From Anaerocolumna chitinilytica (GTDB lineage: Bacteria > Bacillota > Clostridia > Lachnospirales > Lachnospiraceae): a stretch of 64,000 nucleotides of DNA. The notes beneath the pieces were generated by a model. It was not told the DNA's origin. It did not search any database and saw only the letters and a list, made by a program, of their open reading frames with translations. Where the stretch lies: positions 4,465,501 through 4,529,500 of the forward strand of contig NZ_AP023368.1 of NCBI RefSeq assembly GCF_014218355.1, read 5' to 3'. Made by a program: the position numbers and the translations under genes. Below are positions 8,887-18,110 of the stretch, piece after piece (positions within the stretch are counted from its first letter, which is position 1; the number at the start of each line of letters is the position of its first letter).

Positions 8887-9446
8887 ATGAGCAGCACTAT
8901 AAGCCGAGTTCTGTATCAAATGGTCATCTATCTTTGCCCCATGTTACCATGTGGCTCGTTTAAAAGATGGGATTGTTACTCATGAGCTTATCACCATTAT
9001 TCAGTTAGCTTTTCATTATTATAATACATTCGGCTGCTTTCCCTTCGCCTATTCATAACGCTGCGCTTCACATACAAGGCTCAGCCAGACGACGCCAAAT
9101 TGTATTATAATAATAAAAAGCTATATCCTTTTCTTTGTAAGCTCATCAGTAACAATCCCATCTCTATAAACCGCGACCTACCCTAAAGCACGACGGGCCG
9201 CCGTATAGCTTTAATATTCGGTCTTGCTTCGAGTGGGGTTTACATATGCCCTGTATGTTACCATCCAGGCGGTGGGCTCTTACTCCACCATTCCACCCTT
9301 ACCAGAATCCTGGCGGTATATTTCTATTGCACTATCCTTAGAGTCGCCTCCACCGGACGTTATCCGGCACTCTGCCCTATGAAGCTCGGACTTTCCTCAC
9401 CTATGGCCTTTCGGCAGCTTATAGGCGCGACCATCTGTGCTACTCA
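8887..9446 (-). ncRNA. rnpB: RNase P RNA, with a large hairpin insertion
   Basis: The catalytic RNA of RNase P, which matures tRNA 5' ends. On the minus strand the 5' part carries GAGGAAAGTCCGAGCTTC and GTGGAGGCGACTC. The middle carries GTAAACCCCACTCGAAGCAAG and the 3' end ACAGAACTCGGCTTATAG, all hallmark core segments. The P1 helix is GAGTAGCAC (9437-9445) with GTGCTGCTC (8889-8897). A P18-like hairpin with a GTAA tetraloop sits near 8937-8957. The order of elements fits class A. At about 560 nt it is roughly 150-200 nt longer than usual, which is accounted for by the nested hairpin at 8958-9171. The core motifs look intact, so the RNA is probably functional. Confidence 0.95.
8958..9171 (-). 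repeat. Nested palindromic insertion inside rnpB
   Basis: Two long helices are nested. The outer arms 8965-8990 and 9138-9163 are 26 bases with one mismatch, extended by GTTTA/TAAAC at 8958-8962 and 9167-9171. The inner arms 9006-9028 and 9101-9123 are 23 bases with one mismatch. They are separated by internal loops of 15 and 14 bases and capped by a 72-base GC-richer domain (9029-9100). Compared with E. coli RNase P RNA the insertion falls between the GGGTAGG segment and P18. Such palindromes resemble mobile palindromic elements; copies elsewhere cannot be checked here. Confidence 0.85.
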
Positions 9447-9455
9447 CGAATTGAT

Positions 9456-9484
9456 ATTCTAACACGAAAGGCAGACAATGTAAA
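9456..9484 (-). promoter_or_regulatory. Sigma-A promoter of rnpB
   Basis: On the minus strand TTTACA (9479-9484) and TAGAAT (9456-9461) are spaced by 17 bases. The expected start is about ten bases upstream of the P1 helix, exactly where rnpB begins. Confidence 0.85.
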
Positions 9485-9506
9485 GAGCTATCAAATAAAG
9501 ATTTTC

Positions 9507-11168
9507 CTACACATTAAAACAGCTGCCGCCGATAAATTCTTTTAAAATTGAATGTTTTGGCACTACATCACTGTTTACTCCCAGGAAATAATCCAGGAAT
9601 TTGAGCATTCTCTTAGCTTCTATATATTCCTCCTGGTCACGTCTGACGCCAAACAAAACCGGCTCCGCATAGGATTTCAGGATAGAAAGTTCATAAATCA
9701 AAGCTGAATTAAACATCACATCCGCTTCCTCCTGATAAGGGAATATGTTCTCCTCCTCCCCTCTTCTGACAGAAGGCCACATGCCGATGGTCTTTGCTCC
9801 ATCTGCTCCTCTGGTTCTGGCATCCCGCACAAGTCTCCGTAAGAGTCTTAAGTCCGTGGTAGGTATACGATTATGCTCATCAATATTAAGCGCTGTAAGG
9901 GCACTGATATAGATTTTAAACTTGCTTTCCTTTGGCAGACTATAAGAAAGTTTATCATTTAAGCCATGAATTCCTTCTATTACAAGGATGTCGTTAGGCC
10001 CAAGGGTCAGAAAATCCCCCTTATATTCCCGGTGTCCGGTTACAAAGTTAAATACCGGAAGTTCTACTGTCTTTCCTGCTAAAAGGGCAGTCATATCCCG
10101 ATTAAAGCTTTCCGTATCAATTGCTTCCAACGCTTCAAAATTAGGCTTTCCATATTCATCCAGAGGGGTCAAATCCCTCTCAACGAAATAATTATCCACT
10201 CCGATGGGATGGGGGGTCAGACCATGGGTCTTAAGCTGTATGGATAACCGGTGAGAAAAGGTAGTCTTACCCGAAGAGGAGGGACCTGCAATCATGACAA
10301 GCTTCTTTCCGGATTCCTTTATCATAGCAGCAATTTCACCGATTTTCATTTCCTGGAACATTTCCTGGGTCAGAATCAGTTCATTCATTCTGCCTGCAAC
10401 AATTGCTTCATTCAAGGCTCCGACCGTATCGATCTCCATGGTCTCAGCCCATATGTTGGATTCCTTTAAAGTATGATATAATTTCTCCGGCACTTCAAAG
10501 GGCTTTATTTCTTTTGGTGTTTTTCCGTCTGGCAAGAGAAGAACGATCCCATCTTCTTTGGGTATTACGTCAAACCATGCCAGCATACCGGTGCTTGGTG
10601 GCATATAGCCATAATAATAATCCTCAAAGCCCTCCAGGCTGTAGATATTTGTTTTAGAGACGCGGCGGTAGCGAAAAAGCTTCTCTTTATCGTACATACC
10701 ATAAGATTTAAAAAGTTCAATAGCATCATCGGTTCCTATGGTTTTCTTAGCAAAAGTAAGGTCCTTTGTCACATATTCCTGCATCTTGGCTTTTATCTTA
10801 TCTGTCAGTTCCTTTGTAACCGGCACCTTCATATTAGGCTGACAATAGATACCTTCCTTCAGGGAATATTCAACGGATACCTTGGTAATATTCTCTCTTC
10901 CTACAATACTGTAGATTGCTTTCATAAATACCAGAATCATGCCTCTGGTGTATGTTTTATGACCGGCATCTTCTGAAGTAGTGACAAAGCGTATCTTGCA
11001 GTCCTTTTCAACTTTTTTGGTAAGTTCCCGAAGTTTATTATTAACCAGTGCCAATATAAAATCCCCGCCGTCTTTTGGCGTATATTCCCGGCTTATTTCA
11101 AGAAAACTTTTGCCTTTTGGATATTCTTTTATTATACCATCTATTTCAACCTTTACGATATCTTCCAT
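9507..11168 (-). CDS. Uridine kinase-like protein with ThrRS-like N-terminal domains
   Basis: A 553-residue three-part protein. Residues about 5-65 resemble a TGS domain. Residues about 65-250 resemble the second additional (editing-type) domain of threonyl-tRNA synthetase, but with a degenerate His/Cys set (DAGHKTYTRG). Residues about 288-500 form a uridine kinase/phosphoribulokinase-type P-loop kinase with Walker A AGPSSSGKTT (294-303), the substrate Asp in GVDNYFV and a GIHGLND element. This architecture is common in Firmicutes and is annotated as nucleoside kinase; its true substrate is not settled. The ATG follows AAAGGGG. It is transcribed toward rnpB and lies downstream of trmK, with a weak hairpin at 11203-11238 between them. 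Confidence 0.85.
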   Translation of the reverse strand: MEDIVKVEIDGIIKEYPKGKSFLEISREYTPKDGGDFILALVNNKLRELTKKVEKDCKIRFVTTSEDAGHKTYTRGMILVFMKAIYSIVGRENITKVSVEYSLKEGIYCQPNMKVPVTKELTDKIKAKMQEYVTKDLTFAKKTIGTDDAIELFKSYGMYDKEKLFRYRRVSKTNIYSLEGFEDYYYGYMPPSTGMLAWFDVIPKEDGIVLLLPDGKTPKEIKPFEVPEKLYHTLKESNIWAETMEIDTVGALNEAIVAGRMNELILTQEMFQEMKIGEIAAMIKESGKKLVMIAGPSSSGKTTFSHRLSIQLKTHGLTPHPIGVDNYFVERDLTPLDEYGKPNFEALEAIDTESFNRDMTALLAGKTVELPVFNFVTGHREYKGDFLTLGPNDILVIEGIHGLNDKLSYSLPKESKFKIYISALTALNIDEHNRIPTTDLRLLRRLVRDARTRGADGAKTIGMWPSVRRGEEENIFPYQEEADVMFNSALIYELSILKSYAEPVLFGVRRDQEEYIEAKRMLKFLDYFLGVNSDVVPKHSILKEFIGGSCFNV

Positions 11169-11284
11169 CTTAACCCCTTTCGTAATACCCTATACCGAAA
11201 GCTCCACCTGATTATTCATAAATATTATAATCAGATGGAAAATCTTTGTTAAACAGTATATTCTTTTTTTTCAGATAAAACACT

Positions 11285-11986
11285 TTATTTTGTGAAATAA
11301 CCCAGAGCTTTCTCAACTTCAGAAAGCTCAGCTTCTATTTCTTCCAATCTTTTAACACTTCCTGTTGTGGAAGGTAACGCTAATGCTTCTTTCACTTGAA
11401 GCTTCAAGCGCTTTTCTCTTTCCAGATATTCTTTTACGACAGGTTCTCCGCTCACTAAGAGAAGCTTTCCGTAAAGATAATGCAGGTCATCCTCATATAT
11501 TTCTGATGCGTTTGTCTTTACAGCCTTTATAATGACATAGAATTTCTCATCCTCTTTGACCATTTTTTCAGACTGAATTGCAAAACCTACTTCATGAAGA
11601 TACCGTCGTAACAGGAAAATCTCTGACTGGGGCTGTAGTATCAGTTCACTTACTCCTTCAAGGGCTTTCTCTCCTTCTTTTAAGATTCGGACCATCAAGC
11701 TTCCACCCATCCCGGCTATTACAATCGTTTCTGCTTCTCCTGTATTAAGCTTTGAAAGCCCATCAGAAAGTCTGGTCTCTATTTTATCAGAAAGTCCTCT
11801 GACCTGGATGTTTTCCTTTGCTTTGCTTAAGGGACCTTTGTTTATATCCATGGCAATTACACCCGGTGCTATGTCGTTCTCCGCCAGATATATGGCTATG
11901 TAGGCATGGTCGCATCCTACATCTGCAACCCTGTTACCCGTTGTAACAGTATCTGCTACAGTCTTTAGTCTATTTGATAATTGCAT
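11285..11986 (-). CDS. trmK: tRNA (adenine(22)-N(1))-methyltransferase TrmK
   Basis: A 233-residue class I SAM-dependent methyltransferase that makes m1A22 in the D-loop of tRNAs. The N-terminal LSNRLKTVADTV leads into the SAM-binding motif VADVGCDHAYIAIYLA (about 20-35). This is followed by AMDINKGPLSKA and the catalytic-site segment IVIAGMGGSLM (about 87-97). The C-terminus is a coiled-coil region of about 70 residues, as in Bacillus YqfN. It sits 16 bases downstream of rpoD, the same arrangement as in other Firmicutes, so it is probably cotranscribed. Confidence 0.93.
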   Translation of the reverse strand: MQLSNRLKTVADTVTTGNRVADVGCDHAYIAIYLAENDIAPGVIAMDINKGPLSKAKENIQVRGLSDKIETRLSDGLSKLNTGEAETIVIAGMGGSLMVRILKEGEKALEGVSELILQPQSEIFLLRRYLHEVGFAIQSEKMVKEDEKFYVIIKAVKTNASEIYEDDLHYLYGKLLLVSGEPVVKEYLEREKRLKLQVKEALALPSTTGSVKRLEEIEAELSEVEKALGYFTK

Positions 11987-12002
11987 TTAAAACTTTTCCT
12001 CA

Positions 12003-13091
12003 TCATTCCAAGTAGTCTTTTAGTTTACGGCTGCGGCTTGGATGCCTTAATTTTCTCAGAGCTTTCGCTTCTATCTGACGTATTCTCTCTCTGGTAACAT
12101 TAAATTCCTTACCTACCTCTTCCAGGGTTCTCGCCCTTCCGTCATCCAGTCCAAAGCGCAGTCTTAGCACCTTCTGCTCCCTGTCTGTCAGGGTTCCAAG
12201 TACATCTAAGAGCTGCTCCTTAAGCAGGGTAAAAGCTGCTGCATCGGCAGGTACCGGCACATTATCGTCCTGAATGAAATCTCCCAGATGGCTGTCTTCT
12301 TCCTCGCCAATTGGTGTCTCTAAAGATACCGGTTCCTGGGATATCTTTTGAATTTCTCTTACACGCTCAACCGGTACATTCATTTCTGCTGAGATTTCTT
12401 CCGGAGTTGGTTCTCTCCCTAATTCCTGGAGTAACTGTCTCTGGACACGAATAAGCTTATTGATTGTTTCCACCATATGAACAGGTATTCTTATAGTTCT
12501 TGCCTGATCCGCTATGGCTCTGGTTATAGCTTGTCTTATCCACCAGGTAGCGTAGGTACTGAACTTAAAGCCTTTCGTATAGTCGAATTTCTCAACAGCT
12601 TTAATTAAGCCAAGATTTCCTTCCTGAATCAGGTCAAGAAACATCATACCTCTGCCTACATAACGCTTGGCAATACTTACTACCAGCCTTAAGTTTGCCT
12701 CTGCAAGCCTCTTTTTAGCATCCGTGTCTCCAACCTTCATTCTTCTTGCAAGTTCAATCTCTTCATCGGCACTAAGCAGCGGAACCTTACCGATTTCTTT
12801 TAAATACATTCTTACCGGATCGTCAATGGCAATGCCTTCCGGTATGGAAAAATCGATTTCTTCCAGTTCCTCGTCATCCTCCAGAAGAATGTCCTCTTCT
12901 TCCGTGATACGAAGAACATCAACATTATTTAATTCCAGGAATTCATAGATTCTTTCAATCATAACGGAGTCCAGTTCAAAATCCGCAAAAAAATCATTAA
13001 TTTCCTGAAATTCCAGAACGTTTTTTTTCTTTTTAGCAAATACCAGAAGCTCTTTTAACTTTTCCGTGAATTTAACCATATTCTCATCCAT
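12003..13091 (-). CDS. rpoD: RNA polymerase primary sigma factor (sigma-A)
   Basis: A 362-residue housekeeping sigma factor. Region 1.2 is [17 protein letters not shown] (about 89-105). Regions 2.1-2.4 include [28 protein letters not shown] and the -10-reading helix [18 protein letters not shown]. Region 3 follows, then region 4.2 with the -35-reading helix [24 protein letters not shown] short acidic N-terminal region (about 1-85) replaces the long region 1.1 of E. coli. The ATG has AGGAGG 11 bases upstream. It lies between dnaG and trmK in the conserved replication/transcription cluster. Confidence 0.97.
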   Translation of the reverse strand: MDENMVKFTEKLKELLVFAKKKKNVLEFQEINDFFADFELDSVMIERIYEFLELNNVDVLRITEEEDILLEDDEELEEIDFSIPEGIAIDDPVRMYLKEIGKVPLLSADEEIELARRMKVGDTDAKKRLAEANLRLVVSIAKRYVGRGMMFLDLIQEGNLGLIKAVEKFDYTKGFKFSTYATWWIRQAITRAIADQARTIRIPVHMVETINKLIRVQRQLLQELGREPTPEEISAEMNVPVERVREIQKISQEPVSLETPIGEEEDSHLGDFIQDDNVPVPADAAAFTLLKEQLLDVLGTLTDREQKVLRLRFGLDDGRARTLEEVGKEFNVTRERIRQIEAKALRKLRHPSRSRKLKDYLE

Positions 13092-13202
13092 TATTTATCC
13101 ATCCTCCTGTTTTGCAATAATTGTGTGAATTAACCTTCTTACATTTCACACTGTATTCATGCACCTCGCAAGCAAACCTGATGCAAAAATCTTAGTAGTA
13201 TT

Positions 13203-15002
13203 TTAACCATCAGCAAGGGAAATATGCAATTTTTGTAAATCCATCTGTGCTTTGATGATAATTTGAAGGTTTTGAGCATCATTTTTTTCGATTGCTTCTT
13301 TACTTTGTATATCAAGACTGTTCTTTTTAATTCTCATAACCGTCTCATTCAAAGCCTTTTCCTTCTCTTTCGCACTCATCTCATTGCTTAGCTCTAAACT
13401 AAACAAAGCCGCAGCTTCCTTTTGTTCTTCCTTGCTTTCAAAATGATTTAATATCTTAGCCGGCGTTACCTTTCCTTCCTTGTTGTATTGCGAGAAGAGG
13501 AGCTCTGCTGCCTGTTTATATAAATCCTCTGTAAAATCAGCCGGTGTAATAATCCCCTTAATCTTTTCAAAAAGTCTTAAATCTTCAATCAACCAGGTTA
13601 AAAGTATCCTTTGGGACTGCCGCATTCCTTGGGCAGGTGAATTCTTACCGGACATTTCCTTGTCCTTTCCTCTTCCTGTATATTCCTTTGGCCTGTAGCT
13701 TTCCCCCGTCCCAAGTCTGGCTCCATAACTATTAACTAACTTTCTTAAGTTTTCAAAACCGGTTTCATATTTTTTAGATACTGCTTCTATATAAATATTT
13801 CTCTCGATTTCCTCTGTAAATTGCAGCATCTTCTTTGCAATTTCATTGAAAAACTTTGTTTTCTGCTCCGGGTCATTCATATCATAGTCATTTTCCATGA
13901 CTTCCACCTCAAAGAGGAAGGAATTCCTGGCCCCGTCAATTCTCTTCTGAAATTCCTCTGCTCCTAACGCTTTGATGAATTCATCCGGGTCTTTGTAGGG
14001 CTTCATATTAATGACCTTAACCGTAAGTCCTGCTTCCTTTAGGATAGGAATCGCACGAAGGGCAGCTTTCGTACCTGCTTCATCACTGTCATAGGTTAAA
14101 AGCACCTCTGTGGTATAACGCTTAATCAGATTGGCCTGGAGCCCGGTAAAAGCTGTTCCAAGAGATGCAACAGCATTGGTAAAGCCCGCCTGATGCAGCG
14201 CAATAACATCCATATAGCCTTCACAGATAAGAAAGTTCGGTTTTCTGGAGGTTCTGGCAAAGTTAAGTCCGTAGAGGTTTCTGCTCTTATCAAAGAGCTT
14301 TGTTTCAGGCGAGTTTAGGTATTTGGGCAGCCCATCTCCCATAACTCTGCCCCCAAAACCGATAACCCGATTGTTGGTATCCATAATCGGAAACATTACA
14401 CGGTTCCAAAACTTATCATAAACTTTGTGCCTTTCATCAAAACTAATCAAACCGGATTCCCTTAAGATATCATCTTCATAGCCTATATGCTTTAAATAAC
14501 GATAGATATCGTCCCCCGTCTGATTGGAATAACCAAGTCCGAATTTCTTAATGGTTTCTTCTGAAAGCTGGCGCTTGGTCAGATAATCCACAGCAGCTTG
14601 TCCTCTTGCTGATTTTAATTGGAAATAGTAATACTTTGCTGCTTCTTTATTAATTTCTAAAAGTCTCGCCTTAATGCCGGCTTGACGCTTTGCTTCTTCA
14701 CTGATTTCTGCTTCCGGCAAGGTTACCCCTGCTCTGCCCGCCAGATGTTTTAGAGCTTCTACAAAGGAGTAATTCTCATACTCCATCAGAAAGGTAAATA
14801 CATTACCTCCCACGCCGCAGCCAAAGCAATGGTACATCTGCTTTGAGGCACTTACGCTAAAGGAAGGGGATTTCTCATTGTGAAAGGGGCAAAGTCCCAT
14901 ATGGCTGCTGCCCTTTCGCTGTAATTTCACATAGGAACTGATTACGTCTACTATGTCGTTCTTCTGTCTGATTTCTTCTACCAGTTCATCCGGATAAAAC
15001 AT
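13203..15002 (-). CDS. dnaG: DNA primase
   Basis: A 599-residue primase that lays RNA primers for replication. An N-terminal CHC2 zinc finger has C38, H41, C59 and C62 (CPFH...CFGC). The catalytic core follows, with FGGRVMGDGLPKYLNSPET and the Toprim motifs CEGYMDV (about 260) and LTYDSDEAG (about 304). The C-terminal part (about 450-599) is helical and corresponds to the helicase-binding domain. It is upstream of rpoD (gap of 111 bases) and downstream of dgt, so the three probably form one transcription unit. Confidence 0.96.
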   Translation of the reverse strand: MFYPDELVEEIRQKNDIVDVISSYVKLQRKGSSHMGLCPFHNEKSPSFSVSASKQMYHCFGCGVGGNVFTFLMEYENYSFVEALKHLAGRAGVTLPEAEISEEAKRQAGIKARLLEINKEAAKYYYFQLKSARGQAAVDYLTKRQLSEETIKKFGLGYSNQTGDDIYRYLKHIGYEDDILRESGLISFDERHKVYDKFWNRVMFPIMDTNNRVIGFGGRVMGDGLPKYLNSPETKLFDKSRNLYGLNFARTSRKPNFLICEGYMDVIALHQAGFTNAVASLGTAFTGLQANLIKRYTTEVLLTYDSDEAGTKAALRAIPILKEAGLTVKVINMKPYKDPDEFIKALGAEEFQKRIDGARNSFLFEVEVMENDYDMNDPEQKTKFFNEIAKKMLQFTEEIERNIYIEAVSKKYETGFENLRKLVNSYGARLGTGESYRPKEYTGRGKDKEMSGKNSPAQGMRQSQRILLTWLIEDLRLFEKIKGIITPADFTEDLYKQAAELLFSQYNKEGKVTPAKILNHFESKEEQKEAAALFSLELSNEMSAKEKEKALNETVMRIKKNSLDIQSKEAIEKNDAQNLQIIIKAQMDLQKLHISLADG

Positions 15003-15118
15003 GGGTGCTCCTTTTCCTTCCTGTTAATTTACTGCAATATCTATTACTCTCTATTATTAACTATTTACTCCCATATACTAAGAAATACATTTCATTCTTG
15101 AGACTTCAGATTCTAAGA

Positions 15119-16177
15119 TTAATATACACTCCAGGACCTTGGAATAGCAATCTCTTTGAACTTGGCTACTGCAAAGCGGTCTGTCATGCCCGCAATGTAG
15201 TCACACACAACTCTTGCTTCCTTTTGTCCCTTTTCCTTTACCATGTTCAGATACTCTTCCGGAAGCAATTCGAGGTTCTTACTATAATATTCAAAAAGAA
15301 ACTTCAGCATAGATTCTGCCTTTTGTTCTTCTCCTTTTGCTTTGGGATTGGTATAAACATTATAAAACATATATTTTCTCATACCAAACATTGCTGCTTC
15401 AATGGCAGGGGACATAAAGATATCTTCCTTCTCCTCGCTGCAGCTTACAATATCATGTATTAGAGTGTTTAAACGTTCTCTGGAACTATGTCCTAATATA
15501 TCGGTATATTCCTTAGGAATATCCTCTTCTTCCATTATATGTCCCCTGATTGCATCATCAATATCATGGTTAATGTAAGCAATCTTATCGGAAAGTCTTA
15601 CAATCTTTCCTTCCAGGGTCATAGGTATCCCCTTGGTCTGGTGATTTACGATACCGTCTCTGACTTCCTTAGTCAGATTTAAACCCTTTCCATGGTTTTC
15701 AAGAAGTTCCACCACACGAATACTTTGAAGATGATGCTCAAACCCTTCCGGACAAATGGAATTTAGGGCTCGCTCTCCGGCGTGACCAAAAGGAGTATGC
15801 CCCAAATCATGTCCCAGGGCAATCGCTTCCGTCAAATCCTCATTGAGTCTTAACGCTCTGGCTATGGTCCTGGCATTCTGGGATACCTCCAGAGTATGGG
15901 TAAGTCTTGTACGGTAATGATCTCCCTCCGGTGCCAAAAACACCTGGGTCTTGTGTTTTAACCTGCGAAAAGATTTGGAGTGAAGAATACGGTCTCTATC
16001 TCTTTGGTAAATGGGCCTGATATCACAGGGTTCCTCATAGACATCCCTTCCCAAAGAACTGTCACTAAAAGAGGCATAGGGACATAAAAAATCATGTTCC
16101 CGCCGCTCTAACTTCTCACGCATACTAAGAGGTTTACCTGGTTTATCATTGTTTTTATCACTAAGTTCATCGAACAT
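15119..16177 (-). CDS. dgt: dGTPase-like HD phosphohydrolase
   Basis: A 352-residue HD-superfamily enzyme of the dNTP triphosphohydrolase family (dNTP to nucleoside plus tripolyphosphate). The metal ligands sit in RLTHTLEVSQ, in GHDLGHTPFGHAGE and in a later IAYINHDIDDA motif. SKSFRRLKHKTQVF near residue 68 is the conserved substrate-side element. Length and motifs match the Firmicutes homologues that precede dnaG. It is first in the dgt-dnaG-rpoD-trmK group. The 214 bases upstream are AT-rich, and I could not settle a promoter. Confidence 0.9.
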   Translation of the reverse strand: MFDELSDKNNDKPGKPLSMREKLERREHDFLCPYASFSDSSLGRDVYEEPCDIRPIYQRDRDRILHSKSFRRLKHKTQVFLAPEGDHYRTRLTHTLEVSQNARTIARALRLNEDLTEAIALGHDLGHTPFGHAGERALNSICPEGFEHHLQSIRVVELLENHGKGLNLTKEVRDGIVNHQTKGIPMTLEGKIVRLSDKIAYINHDIDDAIRGHIMEEEDIPKEYTDILGHSSRERLNTLIHDIVSCSEEKEDIFMSPAIEAAMFGMRKYMFYNVYTNPKAKGEEQKAESMLKFLFEYYSKNLELLPEEYLNMVKEKGQKEARVVCDYIAGMTDRFAVAKFKEIAIPRSWSVY

Positions 16178-16391
16178 ATACTACTCCTTTCTTTCAGATT
16201 AATGCTTATATTATTAATATTCCACCAAAACTTCCTGAATCCTTTTTTTATTTTCAAATTTTATAGAAATATTTCAATTATTTATGGTTAATTCTCACAT
16301 TTTAGAGCCAAATCACCTGTGCATATTCTAATACTACTTTCAGCTTTCAAAAAAATGGTTAAATTCTCTAAACGGTTGTACTAATTGCTTC

Positions 16392-17123
16392 TCAACAATT
16401 TCTTCCGTACTCCCAGCCTTCCTCGTTATGATAAATCATAAGCCTGCTCATACCGCCGTCGACAGTAATATTTTCACCATTTATAAAGCTGCTGTCCTCA
16501 CTGCACAGAAACATTACCAGCTTCGTAATATCCTCTGGTATGCCAATTCGCTTCACCGGATGCTGCAGCTTATCCGCTTCCGTAAATTCTCCTCCGGTCG
16601 TATCGATCCAGCCGGGAGATATGGCATTCACTCTCACCTTACCTGCAAGACTTACCGCCAAAGCATGAGTAAGTGAGAGAATCCCTCCCTTTGCTGCGGA
16701 ATAACTCTCCGTATCTTCCTGAGACATAGCCGCACGGGTGGAGGAAATATTTACAATAGCACCTCCTTGGTGAAAGGAATCCATAAATAACTGGGTCAAA
16801 TAATAAGGTGCTATAACTCCTACCTTTAATACCTCATCAAAAGCCTCATAACTGCAGCCAGACAGCAATCCCTTATTACTAAAGCAGGCATTATTAATGA
16901 GATAATCAATCTTACCAAATCTTTGCTTTACTTCTTTCGCAAAAATTCTGATATGCTCTTCTTCTGCCAAATCCCCTTGATAGGTATAGGATGCTTCAAT
17001 ATTTACTGCCGCCTTATCTATTACTGCAACATATGCCCCTGCTTTTAAAAAACCTTCAACTATATTTTTTCCAATGCCTTGTGCACCACCGGTAATTACG
17101 GCAACCTTACCCGTAAAATCCAT
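16392..17123 (-). CDS. Short-chain dehydrogenase/reductase
   Basis: A 243-residue NAD(P)-dependent oxidoreductase. The cofactor motif is TGGAQGIG (11-18), the NNA motif is in INNAC (76-80), the catalytic Ser is in NISS (125-128), and Tyr141 and Lys145 are in SYSAAK. SPGWIDT follows, and the C-terminus has NGENITVDGG. The sequence is a classical SDR of the 3-oxoacyl-ACP reductase or sugar-alcohol dehydrogenase type; the substrate cannot be told. It lies downstream of tRNA-Pro on the same strand, but a terminator separates them, so it probably has its own promoter within 17124-17165. Confidence 0.88.
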   Translation of the reverse strand: MDFTGKVAVITGGAQGIGKNIVEGFLKAGAYVAVIDKAAVNIEASYTYQGDLAEEEHIRIFAKEVKQRFGKIDYLINNACFSNKGLLSGCSYEAFDEVLKVGVIAPYYLTQLFMDSFHQGGAIVNISSTRAAMSQEDTESYSAAKGGILSLTHALAVSLAGKVRVNAISPGWIDTTGGEFTEADKLQHPVKRIGIPEDITKLVMFLCSEDSSFINGENITVDGGMSRLMIYHNEEGWEYGRNC

Positions 17124-17160
17124 ATACTCTTCTCCGCCTTCCTATTTTATATACTAAAAT

Positions 17161-17203
17161 ACAAAAACAAAGCAGCAGGATTCCTATCTTAATCCTACTG
17201 CTT
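17161..17203 (-). terminator. Terminator after tRNA-Pro
   Basis: AAGCAGCAGGATT (17170-17182) pairs with AATCCTACTGCTT (17191-17203), one mismatch, and is followed on the minus strand by TGTTTTTGT. It is placed 29 bases beyond the tRNA 3' end. Confidence 0.8.
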
Positions 17204-17231
17204 CTTATTATAACACGTTTTAAATAAAGAA

Positions 17232-17306
17232 TCGAGGCGACAAGATTTGAACTTGCGACCTCTGCGTCCCTAACACAGCGCTCTAGCCAAGCTGAGCCAC
17301 GCCTCG
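17232..17306 (-). tRNA. tRNA-Pro (anticodon AGG)
   Basis: A full cloverleaf. The acceptor CGAGGCG/CGCCTCG is perfectly paired, with the C1-G72 pair and A73 typical of bacterial tRNA-Pro. The D-arm is GCTC/GAGC. The anticodon stem CTGTG/CGCAG has the loop TTAGGGA, giving AGG with G37. The T-arm is GCAAG/CTTGT. The 3' CCA is not encoded. A34 implies reading of CCU, or inosine modification. Confidence 0.93.
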
Positions 17307-17486
17307 ATTGTTTCTGTGAATTATGTCTTGCGTCTCACAGCAATAATATAATATAATATTATTTGAAAAAAATCAAGAGGAATTTTCATATTTTTTAAAA
17401 AAATTTAAAAAGTATTATTAAGTAGAAAAAAACGCTATAAAAACTGCCATAATCCTACAATTTTAGGCAGTTTGGGAGGGACATCA

Positions 17487-18110
17487 ATGGATATTATACG
17501 AAATTACCAAAAGGAGCTGGAGAAAACCCTGTCGGACTTTGAGACAAAAGGGATTGTACCGAGCCTCCTGCTGCACAGCTGCTGTGCACCATGCAGCAGT
17601 TATTGCCTGGAATACCTGACGAATTACTTTCATGTTACCATATATTATTATAATCCAAACATCTCTTACAAGGAAGAATATGACCGCAGAGTACAGGAGC
17701 AGATACGCCTAATTAAGACGATGCCGGTGAAATATCCCATCTCTTTTCTGGAAGGAACATATGAACCGGAAGTTTTCTACCAGATAGCAAAAGGTCTGGA
17801 AGATCAGCCTGAGGGTGGTGAGAGGTGCTTTGCCTGCTATGAACTGCGGCTTCTTGAGGCTGCCAAATGTGCAAAAGAAAATGGGTTTGATTACTTTACT
17901 ACTACTCTTTCCATCAGCCCTCATAAGAATGCTGCCAAGCTCAATGAAATCGGAGAAAAGACCGGTTCTGTGTACGGTGTTTCCTACTTGAATTCGGATT
18001 TTAAAAAGAGGAATGGATATAAGCGCTCTATCGAGCTTTCCAAAGAATACGATTTATATCGCCAGGACTATTGCGGCTGCGTGTATTCTATGGTAAATAG
18101 TCATTCCTAG
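17487..18110 (+). CDS. queH: Epoxyqueuosine reductase QueH
   Basis: A 207-residue enzyme of the DUF208/QueH family, which reduces epoxyqueuosine to queuosine in tRNA and replaces cobalamin-dependent QueG. It shows the family's Cys pattern: SCCAPCSSYC (C32, C33, C36, C40), ERCFACYELR (C114, C117) and DYCGC (C196, C198), ligands for the iron-sulfur and mononuclear iron centre. The ATG at 17487 is chosen over the in-frame TTG at 17472 because GGGAGGG lies just ahead of it. A hairpin (ACTGCC...GGCAGT, about 17445-17472) sits right before the ribosome site and might influence translation. It converges on the MocR gene. Confidence 0.92.
   Translation: MDIIRNYQKELEKTLSDFETKGIVPSLLLHSCCAPCSSYCLEYLTNYFHVTIYYYNPNISYKEEYDRRVQEQIRLIKTMPVKYPISFLEGTYEPEVFYQIAKGLEDQPEGGERCFACYELRLLEAAKCAKENGFDYFTTTLSISPHKNAAKLNEIGEKTGSVYGVSYLNSDFKKRNGYKRSIELSKEYDLYRQDYCGCVYSMVNSHS

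Noticed and set aside
9507..11168. Threonyl-tRNA synthetase
   Set aside because: The N-terminus is ThrRS-like, but the synthetase core is absent; a uridine kinase-type P-loop domain takes its place.
17442..17486. PreQ1-type riboswitch ahead of queH
   Set aside because: There is a simple hairpin before the ribosome site, but none of the conserved preQ1 aptamer bases are recognisable, and queH acts after preQ1.
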